Source of the DNA: Hymenobacter roseosalivarius DSM 11622
GTDB taxonomy: Bacteria; Bacteroidota; Bacteroidia; Cytophagales; Hymenobacteraceae
Assembly (NCBI RefSeq): GCF_900176135.1
Contig: NZ_FWWW01000055.1
Span: 62,001-126,000, forward strand
Direction of reading: 5' to 3'
Length of the DNA: 64,000 nucleotides
Part shown: positions 8,407-17,706 of the stretch, in pieces
How the letters are laid out: the number at the start of each line of letters is the position of its first letter
Numbering within the stretch: position 1 is the stretch's first letter
Program-made: the position numbers and the translations under genes
Notes under the pieces: generated by a model
What the model saw: only the letters and a program-made list of their open reading frames with translations
Database searches by the model: none
What the model was told of the DNA's origin: nothing

Positions 8407-9024
8407 CTACTCCTGAAACAGCGCTTTAATAGCCGTGGCCATGAAATTGACCCCGATGGCCAACGTGATAAATCCCATAACCCGGGCCAGGGCCGCCATG
8501 CCGGGCCGCCCCAAAAACCGCGTGAGCCGCAACGACGACATCAGAATAATATAAGCCGCCAGGGCCACCAGCACGAAGCCCAGAAAAATTAGGCTCATGT
8601 CAAAGTAGCCGAGGCGCTCGGTAAATAAGCTGATGCACACCGCGATAGAGCCTGGTCCCGAAAGCATGGGCATGGCCAGCGGCGTGAAGGAAATATCGTT
8701 CTTGTGCATACTCTCCTCCAGCGCGGCCGGCGACACCCGGTCGCGGTTGCCGCCGGGCGTGAGCAGGTCGAAGGCCGAGCGCATGAGCAAAATGCCCCCC
8801 GCGATGCGCAGGTGGTGAATATTGATTCCAAAAAAGTTGAGCACGTATTGCCCCGCGAAAAACGACACGGCCAGCACGGCAATCATGTAGAGGCAGGCCC
8901 GCATCCCTATCTGGCGGCGCTCCTGGGGCGTGTCTTCCTCGGTAAGCGTCAGGAATACCGGCATGGCCCCGAAGGGATTGACGACCGAAAATAGCGTAGT
9001 AAACGTGGCAAGCAGAATTTCCAT
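8407..9024 (-). CDS. MarC family integral membrane protein
   Basis: 205 residues with six hydrophobic segments, the standard MarC/UPF0056 size. Matches the family in FTTLFSVVNPFGAMPVFLTLT at the N-terminus, the LRIAGGILLMRSAFDLL segment, and the SFTPLAMPMLSGPGSIAVCISL motif. MarC was once linked to antibiotic resistance, but its transported substrate is not established; it is placed in a neutral amino acid transporter-like superfamily. A TACCTTTA box is visible about 27 bases upstream on the minus strand. Divergent from purE. Confidence 0.92.
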   Translation of the reverse strand: MEILLATFTTLFSVVNPFGAMPVFLTLTEEDTPQERRQIGMRACLYMIAVLAVSFFAGQYVLNFFGINIHHLRIAGGILLMRSAFDLLTPGGNRDRVSPAALEESMHKNDISFTPLAMPMLSGPGSIAVCISLFTERLGYFDMSLIFLGFVLVALAAYIILMSSLRLTRFLGRPGMAALARVMGFITLAIGVNFMATAIKALFQE

Positions 9025-9179
9025 GAAGCGAGTCGCATGGTGAAGGCGGCTAAAGGTACGAGGCGGCAGGAAAGCAGCAAGGCGGGAAAGTGCTATGTTT
9101 GACGAACCAACCGCCGAGCTAACACCGCGTACAAGTCGCGTGCGGCAATTATTGGTTCGTGCCGTTTCCCGTCATCCAT

Positions 9180-9734
9180 ATGAATCCAGCTCCCGCAGCC
9201 GCTCCGGCTCCTACCGAAGAACCCCGCGATACGCCCCTGGTGGGCATTATCATGGGCAGCCAGTCTGATATTAAAGTAATGATGGCCGCCGCCGAGTTGC
9301 TTCGTCAGTTCAATATCCCACACGAGTTTACGCTCGTTTCGGCCCACCGCACCCCCCATCGACTGATTGAGTACGCCGAATCGGCCCGCAAGCGCGGTTT
9401 GCGCGTGCTTATCGCGGGTGGGGGCGGGGCGGCTCACCTGCCCGGCATGGTGGCCGCTTTTACCACGCTGCCCGTCATTGGAGTGCCTATCAACTCTGCT
9501 ACTTCCATCCGGGGCCTGGATTCGGTGCTGTCGATGCTGCAAATGCCGGCTGGGGTGCCCGTTGCTACGGTTGCCATTGATGGGGCGACCAATGCTGCCG
9601 TGCTGGCCACCCAGATATTAGGCTTGAGCAACGCCCGCCTGGTGGATGCGCTGGAGAAGTATCGCACGTCGTTGAAGGACAAGGTAATGCGTACTATTGA
9701 GGAGCTGCGTAAGGGCGGCTTTAATGATGAATAA
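9180..9734 (+). CDS. purE: N5-carboxyaminoimidazole ribonucleotide mutase PurE
   Basis: 184 residues. PurE (class I) converts N5-CAIR to CAIR in de novo purine synthesis. Hallmarks: [20 protein letters not shown] (substrate-phosphate loop), [13 protein letters not shown] with the catalytic His, [16 protein letters not shown], and the [36 protein letters not shown] block (read in pieces). A GTG at 9159 would add seven residues; the ATG at 9180 is preferred. The proline/alanine-rich N-terminus ([16 protein letters not shown]) is a short disordered addition. PurK is not adjacent. Confidence 0.97.
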   Translation: MNPAPAAAPAPTEEPRDTPLVGIIMGSQSDIKVMMAAAELLRQFNIPHEFTLVSAHRTPHRLIEYAESARKRGLRVLIAGGGGAAHLPGMVAAFTTLPVIGVPINSATSIRGLDSVLSMLQMPAGVPVATVAIDGATNAAVLATQILGLSNARLVDALEKYRTSLKDKVMRTIEELRKGGFNDE

Positions 9735-9737
9735 CCC

Positions 9738-9773
9738 AAAAAAACCCCCTGGCAGCCAGCTAGGGGGTTTTTT
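9738..9773 (+). terminator. Rho-independent terminator after purE
   Basis: AAAAAAA, CCCCC...GGGGG stem with TGGC/AGCTA interior, then six T. It follows the purE stop directly. It varies from the usual stem by lacking the outer G-C. Confidence 0.9.
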
Positions 9774-9817
9774 ATCTTTCAAGAAGTAACTTTTATATTC
9801 CGAATATCTTCTTCTCC

Positions 9818-10984
9818 ATGCCCGACTTCGACGCACCCTTTTGGATTTTGCTTGCGCACGGCTTCGTTCTGCTGCTGATGGCCGCGGCGCTGATAGCTAC
9901 GCTCTTGCCCCTGCTACGCGCCGAGGCCTGGTGGATTCGGGTGTTTGATTTTCCGCGCCTGCAAATCGTGGGCGTGGCCCTGCTGACGCTGGCGGGAGGA
10001 CTCGTGCTGGAGTGGCACCGCCTGCCCGGCTACTGGGGCATCGGACTGCTGCTGGCGCTGGCCGCCACCATCGTGTATCAGCTGGTGCGCATTGCGCCTT
10101 ATACGCCCCTGTCGGGCAAACAGGTAGGAGACAGTACCCAGCCGGACGACGTGCGCCATCTGAGCCTGGCTGTTATGAACGTGCTTCAGTATAACAAGCA
10201 GGGCAAGGAAGCGCTGGCCGAGCTCCAGCGCCTGAATCCTGATATTATCATGGCCGTGGAAACGGATAAATGGTGGCTGGAGCAGCTGCGCCCCCTGGAA
10301 AAAACGCACCCTTACACCTGCCACGAACCGCTCGACAATACGTACGGCTTGCTTTTCTTCTCGCGGCTGCCCGTGCGCGACTGCCATATCAAGTATTTGC
10401 TCGACGATGATGTGCCTTCCCTGCACACCTACGTGCAGCTACCCGACGGCAAGACCTGGGTGCGGCTCTATGGCCTGCATCCTAAGCCGCCGGCACCTCA
10501 GGAAGCCAAAACCAGCAGGAAGCGCGATGCCGAATTGCTGCTGGTAGGCCGGGAGATAGAAAAGAAAGATCAGCCGACCGTCGTGTTTGGCGATATGAAC
10601 GACGTGGCCTGGTCGCACACTTCCGAGCTGTTTCGGCGCATCAGCGGCCTGATGGACCCGCGCGTGGGCCGCGGCCTGCTGCCTACTTTTCATGCCGACT
10701 ACTCGCTGTTGCGCTGGCCCCTGGACCATGTATTTGTATCGGCCGACTTTAAGGTTAATGACATTCAGCGCCTGAACTACGTGGGTTCCGACCATTTTCC
10801 CATCTACATCAAGCTCAGCTACGAGCCCCACGACAAGCACGCGCAGCGGGAAAACGCCGAACAGGCCGACGAGAAAGACCACCAGGAGGTAGAAGAAAAG
10901 ATTCAGGAAGGCTTTGAGGAAGAACGAGAGCAGGAACTGGAGGAAGCCAAAAGTCCTGGCAAAAAGAAGGAGCTGACTACCTAA
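9818..10984 (+). CDS. Membrane-anchored endonuclease/exonuclease/phosphatase family protein
   Basis: 388 residues. Three hydrophobic helices in residues 5-90 are followed by an EEP-fold domain (about 105-340), the fold of DNase I, ExoIII and inositol phosphatases. Metal/catalytic motifs visible: NVLQYNKQGKEAL, DIIMAVETD (metal Glu), YGLHPKPP (catalytic His), VFGDMNDVAW (Asp/Asn), PLDHVFVS and YVGSDHFPIY (terminal Asp-His). All key residues look intact. The last 50 residues are a Lys/Glu-rich, probably coiled or disordered tail. Substrate unknown; anchored with the EEP domain probably on the periplasmic side (inference). Its end overlaps the convergent monooxygenase by 4 bases. Confidence 0.88.
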   Translation: MPDFDAPFWILLAHGFVLLLMAAALIATLLPLLRAEAWWIRVFDFPRLQIVGVALLTLAGGLVLEWHRLPGYWGIGLLLALAATIVYQLVRIAPYTPLSGKQVGDSTQPDDVRHLSLAVMNVLQYNKQGKEALAELQRLNPDIIMAVETDKWWLEQLRPLEKTHPYTCHEPLDNTYGLLFFSRLPVRDCHIKYLLDDDVPSLHTYVQLPDGKTWVRLYGLHPKPPAPQEAKTSRKRDAELLLVGREIEKKDQPTVVFGDMNDVAWSHTSELFRRISGLMDPRVGRGLLPTFHADYSLLRWPLDHVFVSADFKVNDIQRLNYVGSDHFPIYIKLSYEPHDKHAQRENAEQADEKDHQEVEEKIQEGFEEEREQELEEAKSPGKKKELTT

Positions 10985-12126
10985 ATATCCGTTTCGTACA
11001 AAAACTCCATTTGCCGGTTATTCACTGAGGCAGGTACACGGCGCATCACTGCGTCGCGCAGGCCCACCAGCCACGGCCGCTCCATCTGGGCCACTTTGCC
11101 CAGCTGCCACGACTGCCGCACAATGCGCGTCGTGCGGGGGCGGCGTTGTTGGTCAAAAGCCTGGAAAGCGGATTCTATGCTGGCTGCCTGGGCCAGACAA
11201 CTGGCCAATACGGCCGCATCTTCCACGGCCTGGCCCGCGCCCTGCCCCATGTTGGGCGTGGTGGCGTGGGCCGCGTCACCCAACAGCAGCACCCGGCCGA
11301 AGTTGAAGCGCCGTAGGGGTTTCAGATCGATAATATCGCCCCAAATGGCCTGCTCATCGGTCGTTAGTGCCAGCAGCTCAGGAATAGGAGAATGATAGTC
11401 GGCGAAGTGGCGCTGTAAGTCAGCCAGCCGGAACGCGCGGTAACGCGGATTCTGGGCTTCGGGGCTATTGATGCAGGCAAACCAGTACACTTGCCCGTTG
11501 CCCAGCGGCACCACCCCGAAGCGCCCGGTGCCGCCCCAAGTTTCGGTGGAGCGACCGGGGGGCAAATTCAGCGCCTGGGCTTCGATCACGCCCCGCCAGC
11601 AGGTGTAGCCCGCGTAGCGCGGCTGGCTGGCCGGCAACAGCTGCCGCCGCACGCGGGAGCGGATGCCATCGGCCCCAAGCAAAGCTTGGCCCTCTACTTG
11701 ACTACCATCGGTGAAATAGGCCGTAACCCAATTGTCTTCCTCCTCGAACCGCTCCAGGGTTTTGCTTAGATGTACGACGCCGGGGGGCAAATTTGCCAGC
11801 AGAATACGCTGCAAGTCGGCGCGGTGAATAGCTAGGTTATCGTAGCCGATGCGGCGGGTGAAAGGCGTTGTATCAATATCGTTGAGCACACGGCCCCGGC
11901 GATCCAGCAGACTGACGCAGGTAATGGGAAACCCGGCGGCCTGCACAGCATCGTGTACGCCCAAGCGGTCCAGGGCTTGCATAGCGTTGGCCCCCAGCAC
12001 CACACCCGCCCCGATTTCGCGCAGCTCCGAAGCTGCTTCCACTACCTGCACGTCGTGGTTCTGCTGGCGCAAAGCCAACGCCGTGGCCAACCCCCCAATT
12101 CCCGCCCCAACGATGATGAATCTCAT
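10981..12126 (-). CDS. FAD-dependent monooxygenase
   Basis: 381 residues of the class A flavoprotein monooxygenase family (salicylate hydroxylase / zeaxanthin epoxidase type). The dinucleotide motif GAGIGGLATALAL is at residues 7-19, the DG motif in LLGADGIRSRVRR, and the second FAD motif in LLLGDAAHATTPNMGQGAGQAVEDA, which has the GD/P signature. These enzymes hydroxylate aromatic or polyene substrates using NAD(P)H and O2. The substrate cannot be told from sequence and the neighbours are unrelated. Transcribed away from dnaK's terminator; tail-to-tail with the EEP gene without a terminator. Confidence 0.9.
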   Translation of the reverse strand: MRFIIVGAGIGGLATALALRQQNHDVQVVEAASELREIGAGVVLGANAMQALDRLGVHDAVQAAGFPITCVSLLDRRGRVLNDIDTTPFTRRIGYDNLAIHRADLQRILLANLPPGVVHLSKTLERFEEEDNWVTAYFTDGSQVEGQALLGADGIRSRVRRQLLPASQPRYAGYTCWRGVIEAQALNLPPGRSTETWGGTGRFGVVPLGNGQVYWFACINSPEAQNPRYRAFRLADLQRHFADYHSPIPELLALTTDEQAIWGDIIDLKPLRRFNFGRVLLLGDAAHATTPNMGQGAGQAVEDAAVLASCLAQAASIESAFQAFDQQRRPRTTRIVRQSWQLGKVAQMERPWLVGLRDAVMRRVPASVNNRQMEFLYETDI

Positions 12127-12145
12127 GATTTAGTAAAGCTTAGTC

Positions 12146-12257
12146 AGAACGGCGTAGACCCAGAGTTGTGTCTCCTTATTGCTGATGTTGTTATGCCTTA
12201 ACGATGCGGGACTGTCGTTCAACGACGAGACACAACTCTGGGTATCTACGCTGTTCT
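12146..12257. repeat. Intergenic palindrome with GTTCAACGAC core
   Basis: Arms 12146-12174 and 12227-12257 (AGAACGGCGTAGA... / ...TCTACGCTGTTCT) pair with one mismatch and a 2-base bulge. The flank of the right arm holds CTGTCGTTCAACGACGAGAC, the reverse complement of the core in the 5889-5996 element. Confidence 0.85.
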
Positions 12258-12267
12258 AATTAATAAC

Positions 12268-12303
12268 AAAAAAGCCCCCCAACCGTCGGCTAGGGGGCTT
12301 TTT
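12268..12303. terminator. Terminator downstream of dnaK
   Basis: AAAAAA, GCCCCCC...AGGGGGC, TTTTT. It acts for dnaK on the minus strand and can also face the palindrome side. Confidence 0.92.
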
Positions 12304-12317
12304 ACTTCAATTGCAGC

Positions 12318-14264
12318 TTACTTGTTGCCGCCTACTTCTTCGTAGTCTACGTCGGTCACGTTATCGGCGGGCTGGCCTTGCTGGCCGTTACCGTTCGGCT
12401 GACCGTCGCCGCCGGGGTAGCCCTGCGGCTGGCCCTGGCCTTGCTCCTGACCTTGGGTAGCCGCATACATCTCCTGCGAAGCAGCCTGCCAGGCGGCGTT
12501 GATAGCCGTCATAGCCGTTTCAATAGCGCCGAGGTCTTTGCTCTCGTGGGCCTTCTTCAGGTCAGCGAGGGCACCCTCAACGGCAGTCTTGTTGCCGCCG
12601 CTGAGCTTGTCGCCATACTCCGAAAGCTGCTTTTCAGTTTGAAAGATCATCGAGTCGGCAGCGTTTACCTTCTCAATGCGCTCCTTCTCCTGCTTGTCGC
12701 TTTCCTCGTTGGCTTTGGCCTCGTTGCGCATCCGCTCGATGTCGGCGTCGGTCAGGCCGCTGCTGGCTTCGATGCGGATTTTCTGCTCTTTACCAGTGCC
12801 TTTATCCTTGGCTGATACGTGCAGGATACCGTTGGCATCAATGTCAAAAGTTACTTCGATCTGCGGTACACCGCGGGGTGCTGGCGGAATGCTGTCGAGA
12901 TGGAAACGACCGATGGTGCGGTTCTGCGAAGCCAGCGGACGCTCGCCTTGCAGCACGTGAATCTCTACGGAAGGCTGATTGTCAGAAGCCGTCGAGAAGG
13001 TCTCCGATTTCTTGGTCGGGATGGTTGTGTTGGACTCGATGAGCTTGGTCATTACGCCGCCCATCGTCTCAATACCCAGCGAAAGCGGGGTCACGTCGAG
13101 CAGCAGCACGTCTTTTACTTCACCTGTCAATACACCACCCTGAATGGCAGCACCGATGGCTACTACTTCGTCGGGGTTAACACCTTTCGAAGGCTTCTTG
13201 CCAAAGAACTTCTCCACCTCTTCCTGGATGCGCGGAATACGGGTCGAGCCACCTACCAGAATTACTTCATCGATATCCGAAGTGCTCAAACCAGCGTCCT
13301 GGAGGGCTTTTTTGCAAGGCTCCATCGAGCGCTTCACCAGGTTGTCAGCAAGCTGCTCAAACTTGGCACGGCTCAGTTTCACTACCAAGTGCTTCGGACC
13401 CGAAGCGGTAGCCGTAACATAAGGTAGGTTGATTTCAGTCTCAGTAGAACTGGAAAGCTCTACTTTAGCCTTTTCAGCGGCTTCTTTCAAGCGCTGCAGA
13501 GCCATCGGGTCCTGGCGCAGGTCAAGGCCTTCGTTGTCGCTCTTGAACTGATCCGCGAGGAAGTTGATGATAACCTGATCGAAGTCGTCACCACCAAGGT
13601 GAGTGTCACCATTAGTGCTCAGTACTTCGAACACACCGTCGCCAAGCTCCAGGATAGAAATATCGAACGTACCACCGCCGAGGTCATACACGGCGATTTT
13701 CTGGTCTTTGTGCTTCTTGTCGAGGCCGTAAGCCAAGGCCGCCGCCGTTGGCTCGTTGATGATACGCTTCACGTCGAGGCCCGCAATGGCACCGGCTTCT
13801 TTCGTAGCCTGGCGCTGGGCGTCGTTGAAGTAAGCAGGAACCGTAATAACAGCTTCTGTTACCGTCTGGCCTAGATAGTCCTCAGCGGTCTGCTTCATTT
13901 TCTGCAGAACCATAGCCGAAATCTCCTGGGGCGTGTACTGACGGTCGCCGATTTTCACAGCTACCGTGCTGTTAGAGCCACGCTCCAAGGCATACGAAAC
14001 CATCTTGGACTCTTCGGTTACCTCACCGAAGCCACGGCCCATAAAGCGCTTGATCGACTGAATCGTATTCTGCGGGTTGGTAATGGCCTGACGCTTAGCC
14101 GGGTCACCAACTTTACGCTCGCCTTTGCCCCCGTCAAGAAACGCTACGATCGAGGGCGTCGTGCGGCGGCCTTCGCTATTCGGAATAACCACCGGCTCGT
14201 TGCCCTCCATAACGGCTACGCACGAGTTAGTGGTGCCGAGGTCAATACCAATTATTTTGCCCAT
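12318..14264 (-). CDS. dnaK: Molecular chaperone DnaK (Hsp70)
   Basis: 648 residues, full length. The ATPase domain shows [16 protein letters not shown] (2-20), [13 protein letters not shown] and [15 protein letters not shown]. The substrate-binding domain carries [17 protein letters not shown], and the lid and Gly/Gln-rich tail end in [11 protein letters not shown]. DnaK folds and protects proteins with DnaJ and GrpE; neither co-chaperone gene is adjacent here. The upstream region (14265-14466) holds a TGACA-N3-TGTCA palindrome and a run of nine G, placing possible heat-shock control there. Monocistronic, ending in its own terminator. Confidence 0.99.
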   Translation of the reverse strand: MGKIIGIDLGTTNSCVAVMEGNEPVVIPNSEGRRTTPSIVAFLDGGKGERKVGDPAKRQAITNPQNTIQSIKRFMGRGFGEVTEESKMVSYALERGSNSTVAVKIGDRQYTPQEISAMVLQKMKQTAEDYLGQTVTEAVITVPAYFNDAQRQATKEAGAIAGLDVKRIINEPTAAALAYGLDKKHKDQKIAVYDLGGGTFDISILELGDGVFEVLSTNGDTHLGGDDFDQVIINFLADQFKSDNEGLDLRQDPMALQRLKEAAEKAKVELSSSTETEINLPYVTATASGPKHLVVKLSRAKFEQLADNLVKRSMEPCKKALQDAGLSTSDIDEVILVGGSTRIPRIQEEVEKFFGKKPSKGVNPDEVVAIGAAIQGGVLTGEVKDVLLLDVTPLSLGIETMGGVMTKLIESNTTIPTKKSETFSTASDNQPSVEIHVLQGERPLASQNRTIGRFHLDSIPPAPRGVPQIEVTFDIDANGILHVSAKDKGTGKEQKIRIEASSGLTDADIERMRNEAKANEESDKQEKERIEKVNAADSMIFQTEKQLSEYGDKLSGGNKTAVEGALADLKKAHESKDLGAIETAMTAINAAWQAASQEMYAATQGQEQGQGQPQGYPGGDGQPNGNGQQGQPADNVTDVDYEEVGGNK

Positions 14265-14369
14265 CTGAATGGTATAGTTAAGTAAGAGGAAATGTCAGAG
14301 TAAGGTGCGAGATGCTCGCGGGGGGGGAATGGCAAGCAGCGTACCAGCCGCCAAATCAGGCCATTTCCG

Positions 14370-14382
14370 TGACAGATTGTCA
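14370..14382. promoter_or_regulatory. TGACA-N3-TGTCA palindrome between dnaK and the divergent orphan
   Basis: A perfect 5+5 inverted repeat (TGACAGATTGTCA) lies 106 bases upstream of the dnaK start and 85 bases upstream of the gene at 14467. It is not a CIRCE element. Its role as an operator is an inference from position and symmetry only. Confidence 0.35.
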
Positions 14383-14466
14383 TTTTTGAATATCCCAATC
14401 GGCCATTTCCCGCCGCTCTGACTTCTTATCCATAAGTGCGTTATCGGCATCTGTCAGGTCTGTGGA

Positions 14467-14943
14467 ATGGAGGAGGGAAATAACGTTAGCAATAAGCAAG
14501 TGAAGGAAGTTATCTTACTTTGGCTCAGCTACTACACACCATTACACATGCTGACAGACAATCCTTCACCACAGATTATTATGCAGCGTGTCAGGAATCT
14601 GATTCTCGAATATGTTAAAACAGTTGCTGGGTATAAGATGGGAGATATGCCGGGCTTGATGGAAGTATTCTGTATGTGGGAGGATTTCGTAGCACATCCA
14701 CTAGAATTTTATTTTCAGCAGTTTGAGGAGCCAGTGTATACATTATCTGAAAAGATGAGCCTTAAAGAAGTTGATGAGGCGTGGAAGATGTGGGGTGATA
14801 CCGTTACTGACGAAATGCTTTATGAAAATGAGCTTGATGTATTAGCTACACCCGAATGGATGGCCTTTTCAGCTGCTGCTGCAAGAGCTATGGCCATTAT
14901 GGCTAAGCGTGGAAAACTGCCGGAAGATCATGCTATATCCTAG
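14467..14943 (+). CDS. AT-rich hypothetical protein, 158 aa
   Basis: I do not recognise this protein. It is soluble, acidic and rich in Met and Trp (for example PGLMEVFCMWEDFVAHPLEF and VDEAWKMWGDTVTDEMLYE). There is no signal peptide or membrane segment. The coding sequence is visibly poorer in G+C than its neighbours, with A/T-ending codons such as TTA, ATA and GAA, which suggests recent acquisition. It is divergent from dnaK and closes with its own terminator, so it is an independent unit. The ATG GAG GAG G start overlaps a Shine-Dalgarno-like string, but no better downstream start exists before residue 28. Confidence 0.7.
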   Translation: MEEGNNVSNKQVKEVILLWLSYYTPLHMLTDNPSPQIIMQRVRNLILEYVKTVAGYKMGDMPGLMEVFCMWEDFVAHPLEFYFQQFEEPVYTLSEKMSLKEVDEAWKMWGDTVTDEMLYENELDVLATPEWMAFSAAAARAMAIMAKRGKLPEDHAIS

Positions 14944-14967
14944 CTGAGTTGTTGAAGCATTGCCCAT

Positions 14968-15002
14968 AAAAAGCCCCCAGAATTATTTTGGGGGGCTTTT
15001 TT
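14968..15002. terminator. Bidirectional terminator
   Basis: AAAAA, GCCCCCAG...GGGGGGC, TTTTTT between two convergent genes (14467 orphan and the 15001 hydrolase, whose stop overlaps the T run). Confidence 0.93.
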
Positions 15003-15942
15003 ATAGCATGTTTCGCTGCAAAAACCGCTGGATAGTGCTGCGCCAGGCTACCTGGTGTTTGCTATGATAGGGCTCGTGGCCCACGCCGGCGAAGTAGCGG
15101 CGCTGCTTCGGGCCACTGAGAGCGGCGTAGATGGCGTCTGTTTCCTGGCGGGTTACGCGTGGGTCGGTGAGGCCGTAGAGTAGGAGAGTGGGCGTTTGGA
15201 TACGGCTGGCGTAGGCGCGGGCATCCAGGTCGAAAGCCCAGAAGCCGTTTTGCACGCCGCCCCAGAATACCAGCAGGTTAGCAAGCGGAAAAGCGGGCAC
15301 CTGCAGGGCATGAAAGCGGTTTTTGGCGGTCTGGAGCATGCTGCCGTAGGGGCACTCCAGGATAGCCGCCGTCGGCCGCACGCCCAGCTCGCTCTCGGCC
15401 CGCAGAATTGCTACCGCGCCCATCGAAACCCCATACAGAAACAGGGGCGTCGACGGCAACTGCTCTTTCAGAAACGCAAAAGCAGCGGCAACGTCGTCGG
15501 CTTCGCGGTAGCCCACGGTGGTCTGCACGCCTTCGGAGCCGCCATTGCCGGCAAAGTCGAGCAGCAGAACCGAAAAACCCTGACTCCGAAAAAATTCCGC
15601 TTCCGTCAGCAGCTTCGACTTGTCGCCGGTATAGCCGTGAAATAGGGCTACCTGCCCCAGCGCGTTGGGCACGGGGCTAAACCAGGCTTCCAGTCGCCCA
15701 TTGGGGCTATCCAGCAAAACTGTTTGGTAGAGAAATGCCGGCGTGGCCTGATTAACCGGCTTCGGATTCTGGACACCCGTAAGCAGCAGCGTCGCCTTTT
15801 GCAGGGCGGAAAGCTGCTCAGGACTAGCCTGCTTCGCGCCGGCTTCGTCGGAGAAATGGGTGAAGCGCCAGGCGTGAAAGAAGGCTACCGCGTTGACCAG
15901 TACGAAGGCCAACGCACCAGCGGTCAGCCAGCGCCGTTTCAT
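15001..15942 (-). CDS. Alpha/beta hydrolase, membrane-anchored or secreted
   Basis: 313 residues. The N-terminal hydrophobic stretch RWLTAGALAFVLVNAVAFFH (3-22) is a signal anchor. The hydrolase core shows VALFHGYTGDKSKLLTEA (oxyanion region), the nucleophile elbow LYGVSMGAVAIL, an acid in LLYGLTDPRVTRQE and a late His in GVGHEPYHSKH, so the Ser-Asp-His triad looks complete. It resembles BEM46/FrsA-like serine hydrolases. Substrate unknown. The ATG overlaps the 3' end of the upstream pseudouridine synthase by 4 bases, so the two are co-transcribed. Confidence 0.88.
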   Translation of the reverse strand: MKRRWLTAGALAFVLVNAVAFFHAWRFTHFSDEAGAKQASPEQLSALQKATLLLTGVQNPKPVNQATPAFLYQTVLLDSPNGRLEAWFSPVPNALGQVALFHGYTGDKSKLLTEAEFFRSQGFSVLLLDFAGNGGSEGVQTTVGYREADDVAAAFAFLKEQLPSTPLFLYGVSMGAVAILRAESELGVRPTAAILECPYGSMLQTAKNRFHALQVPAFPLANLLVFWGGVQNGFWAFDLDARAYASRIQTPTLLLYGLTDPRVTRQETDAIYAALSGPKQRRYFAGVGHEPYHSKHQVAWRSTIQRFLQRNML

Positions 15943-16721
15943 CGGGGACGGGAGGTTTTGGGGCCGCGCTTGGGTCGGTCGCTTGAGCCTTTAGGGCTTT
16001 GGTCTGAGCCAGCCGGGCGCTTAAAGTTGGAGGGAGCCGGCTTGAAGGTTTTGCGGGCAGGCGCACCAGCACCGGGCGCAGCGGGGCCAGAAGCTGTTTT
16101 GGTCTTCGCCTCTTTCGATAATACCTGACGCTCGGCGGGCATTTTGGTAGCCGAGAAAGCGGCTTTCAGTTTGGCTGCTTCCGGGGCGGTTAGCTCACGC
16201 CATTGGCCGGGGGCCAAATTCTCTACTTCCAGATGAGCGATTTTCACCCGAACGAGGCGCAGGGTAGGGAAGCCTACGGCGGCCGTCATCTTGCGCACCT
16301 GCCGATTAATACCTTGTGAAATCGTGATTTCTAGCCAGGAAGTGGGAATATTTGCCCGAAAGCGGATAGGCTTGGGCCGTTCCCAAATAGCCGGTGACTC
16401 GGGCAGCAGCTCCACTTCGGCCGGCGCCGTGAAGCTGGTTTTAATATCAACGCCGCGCCGCAAAGTAGCTATTGCCTCTTCCGTTGGTACGCCTTCTACC
16501 TGCACCCAATACGTTTTGGGCACCTTGAAGCGCGGCTCCGACAGACGATGCTGCAGGGGCTTATCGTCGGTGAGCAGCACGAGGCCTTCGCTGTCGAAAT
16601 CCAGGCGGCCGACGGGGTAAATCTTGGGGATGGGTACGAAGTCCTTGAGCGTGGCGCGGCCGTTTTCGTCAGTGAATTGGGTGAGAACTTCGAAGGGTTT
16701 GTTAAGCAGGACGTAGCGCAT
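15939..16721 (-). CDS. rRNA pseudouridine synthase (RluB/RluE/RsuA family)
   Basis: 260 residues. The catalytic domain occupies about 1-190 without an S4 domain, as in RluE-type enzymes that make pseudouridine in 23S rRNA. Seen: YVLLNKPFEVLTQFTDENG, the catalytic-aspartate motif PVGRLDFDSEGLVLLTDD, LSEPRFKVPKTYWVQVEG, and ITISQGINRQVRKMTAAVGFPTLRL (in pieces). The final 70 residues are a basic Pro/Ala/Lys-rich disordered extension, a common Bacteroidota addition that probably contacts RNA. Exact target base cannot be told. First gene of a two-gene operon with the hydrolase. Confidence 0.92.
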   Translation of the reverse strand: MRYVLLNKPFEVLTQFTDENGRATLKDFVPIPKIYPVGRLDFDSEGLVLLTDDKPLQHRLSEPRFKVPKTYWVQVEGVPTEEAIATLRRGVDIKTSFTAPAEVELLPESPAIWERPKPIRFRANIPTSWLEITISQGINRQVRKMTAAVGFPTLRLVRVKIAHLEVENLAPGQWRELTAPEAAKLKAAFSATKMPAERQVLSKEAKTKTASGPAAPGAGAPARKTFKPAPSNFKRPAGSDQSPKGSSDRPKRGPKTSRPR

Positions 16722-16865
16722 GAGGCGGAAGGGTGAAAGCAGAGTTGATTTCCCTGCCCTCCATGAAGATTCGCAAAAGGCAGCGAAAAAGCAAAGGTCG
16801 GCAGAACCAGCCGCTTTAGCGCCAGAGCCCGGCTTAGCAAGAGAAAGTTGACGACTGGGGGGCTT

Positions 16866-17351
16866 TTATTTGGCCTTTACGCGGCTGCCAGGCTGCAGCG
16901 CCACCTGACCAGTGAACAGCACGACTACCTCGCGCGGTGGATACACCACGGCGTCTACGCTGTCGCGATTAGTGGTGCCATCGCGGTCTTCATTGCGGTA
17001 CACATGGCGCACGAAAAGGCCTATGCGTGTGGTGTCAGCCTTTCGGGCCAGCAACTGCTGGTGCTCCTGAGCCCGGCGGGTGAAGTCAGCCGTCGGAGCC
17101 TGAGGGGTATCAGCCACCGGCGTAACAACTGCGGTGGCTTCGTTACGCTGATTCATTTTTACCACGTAGGCAATCGAGTCCTGGCGTGTATACGGCTGTA
17201 TATAAAATGCCTCAGCGCGGTAATTGCCCGTTTTGCTCATGCCATGCTGCACATATTCCGATACGGCGGCCTGGGCGTGCTCGGCGGGGGCTTGCTCGCA
17301 GCTGGCAAGTAATGCGGCTAGTGCAGCGGCGTAGAAAATGGCAGATTTCAT
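16866..17351 (-). CDS. Small lipoprotein of unknown function, 161 aa
   Basis: The signal peptide MKSAIFYAAALAALLASC ends in a lipobox (LLASC), so the protein is probably lipid-anchored. The mature part is polar with no domain I recognise (segments SKTGNYRAEAFYIQPYTRQ and RIGLFVRHVYRNEDRDG). The C-terminus FTGQVALQPGSRVKAK looks like a short beta-hairpin. A lone GGGGGGCTTTT (16857-16867) overlaps the stop and could be a weak terminator. The 145-base gap to the pseudouridine synthase gene upstream has no palindrome. Confidence 0.8.
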   Translation of the reverse strand: MKSAIFYAAALAALLASCEQAPAEHAQAAVSEYVQHGMSKTGNYRAEAFYIQPYTRQDSIAYVVKMNQRNEATAVVTPVADTPQAPTADFTRRAQEHQQLLARKADTTRIGLFVRHVYRNEDRDGTTNRDSVDAVVYPPREVVVLFTGQVALQPGSRVKAK

Positions 17352-17706
17352 TATGCAAATGGGAGGTGTGAGGCTGGGCTATAGTATTCTACAGTTATCC
17401 TGCCTGACGTCAATTAGGCGAAGTAAGGCTTTTATTGGGTATCAGCTGATTGGTCGCTATACTCTTCAGTGTGCAGAACCACCTTACATGCTGCTTTTCT
17501 AGAAGGAGTACGAGCTAGATAAAATATAGAATTCTTACTTTATTTAGAGCAGTCTACTATCGCAAAATAATATATTCACACAAGACAAATTATACCTGCC
17601 ACCTCGGAAAAGTAGTAGTTTTAAGCTATCAACGCTTTAGCCTGGATCTGGAACTTAACTAACTTAAGGTAGGTGACTTATAATAGATCGACTTTTTGTT
17701 TAAACC
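17352..17706. other. AT-rich gap without a recognised feature
   Basis: About 355 bases with long A/T stretches (17500-17600 especially). I see no ORF with coding character, hairpin terminator or palindrome here. It probably holds the promoters of the divergent flanking genes. Confidence 0.6.

Noticed and set aside
8734..8760. Frameshift or split-gene possibility in marC
   Set aside because: The single 205-residue frame has all expected membrane segments and family length, so the gene is intact.
12819..13427. 202-codon plus-strand frame opposite dnaK
   Set aside because: Antisense shadow inside one of the most conserved genes known; no protein motif and no promoter.
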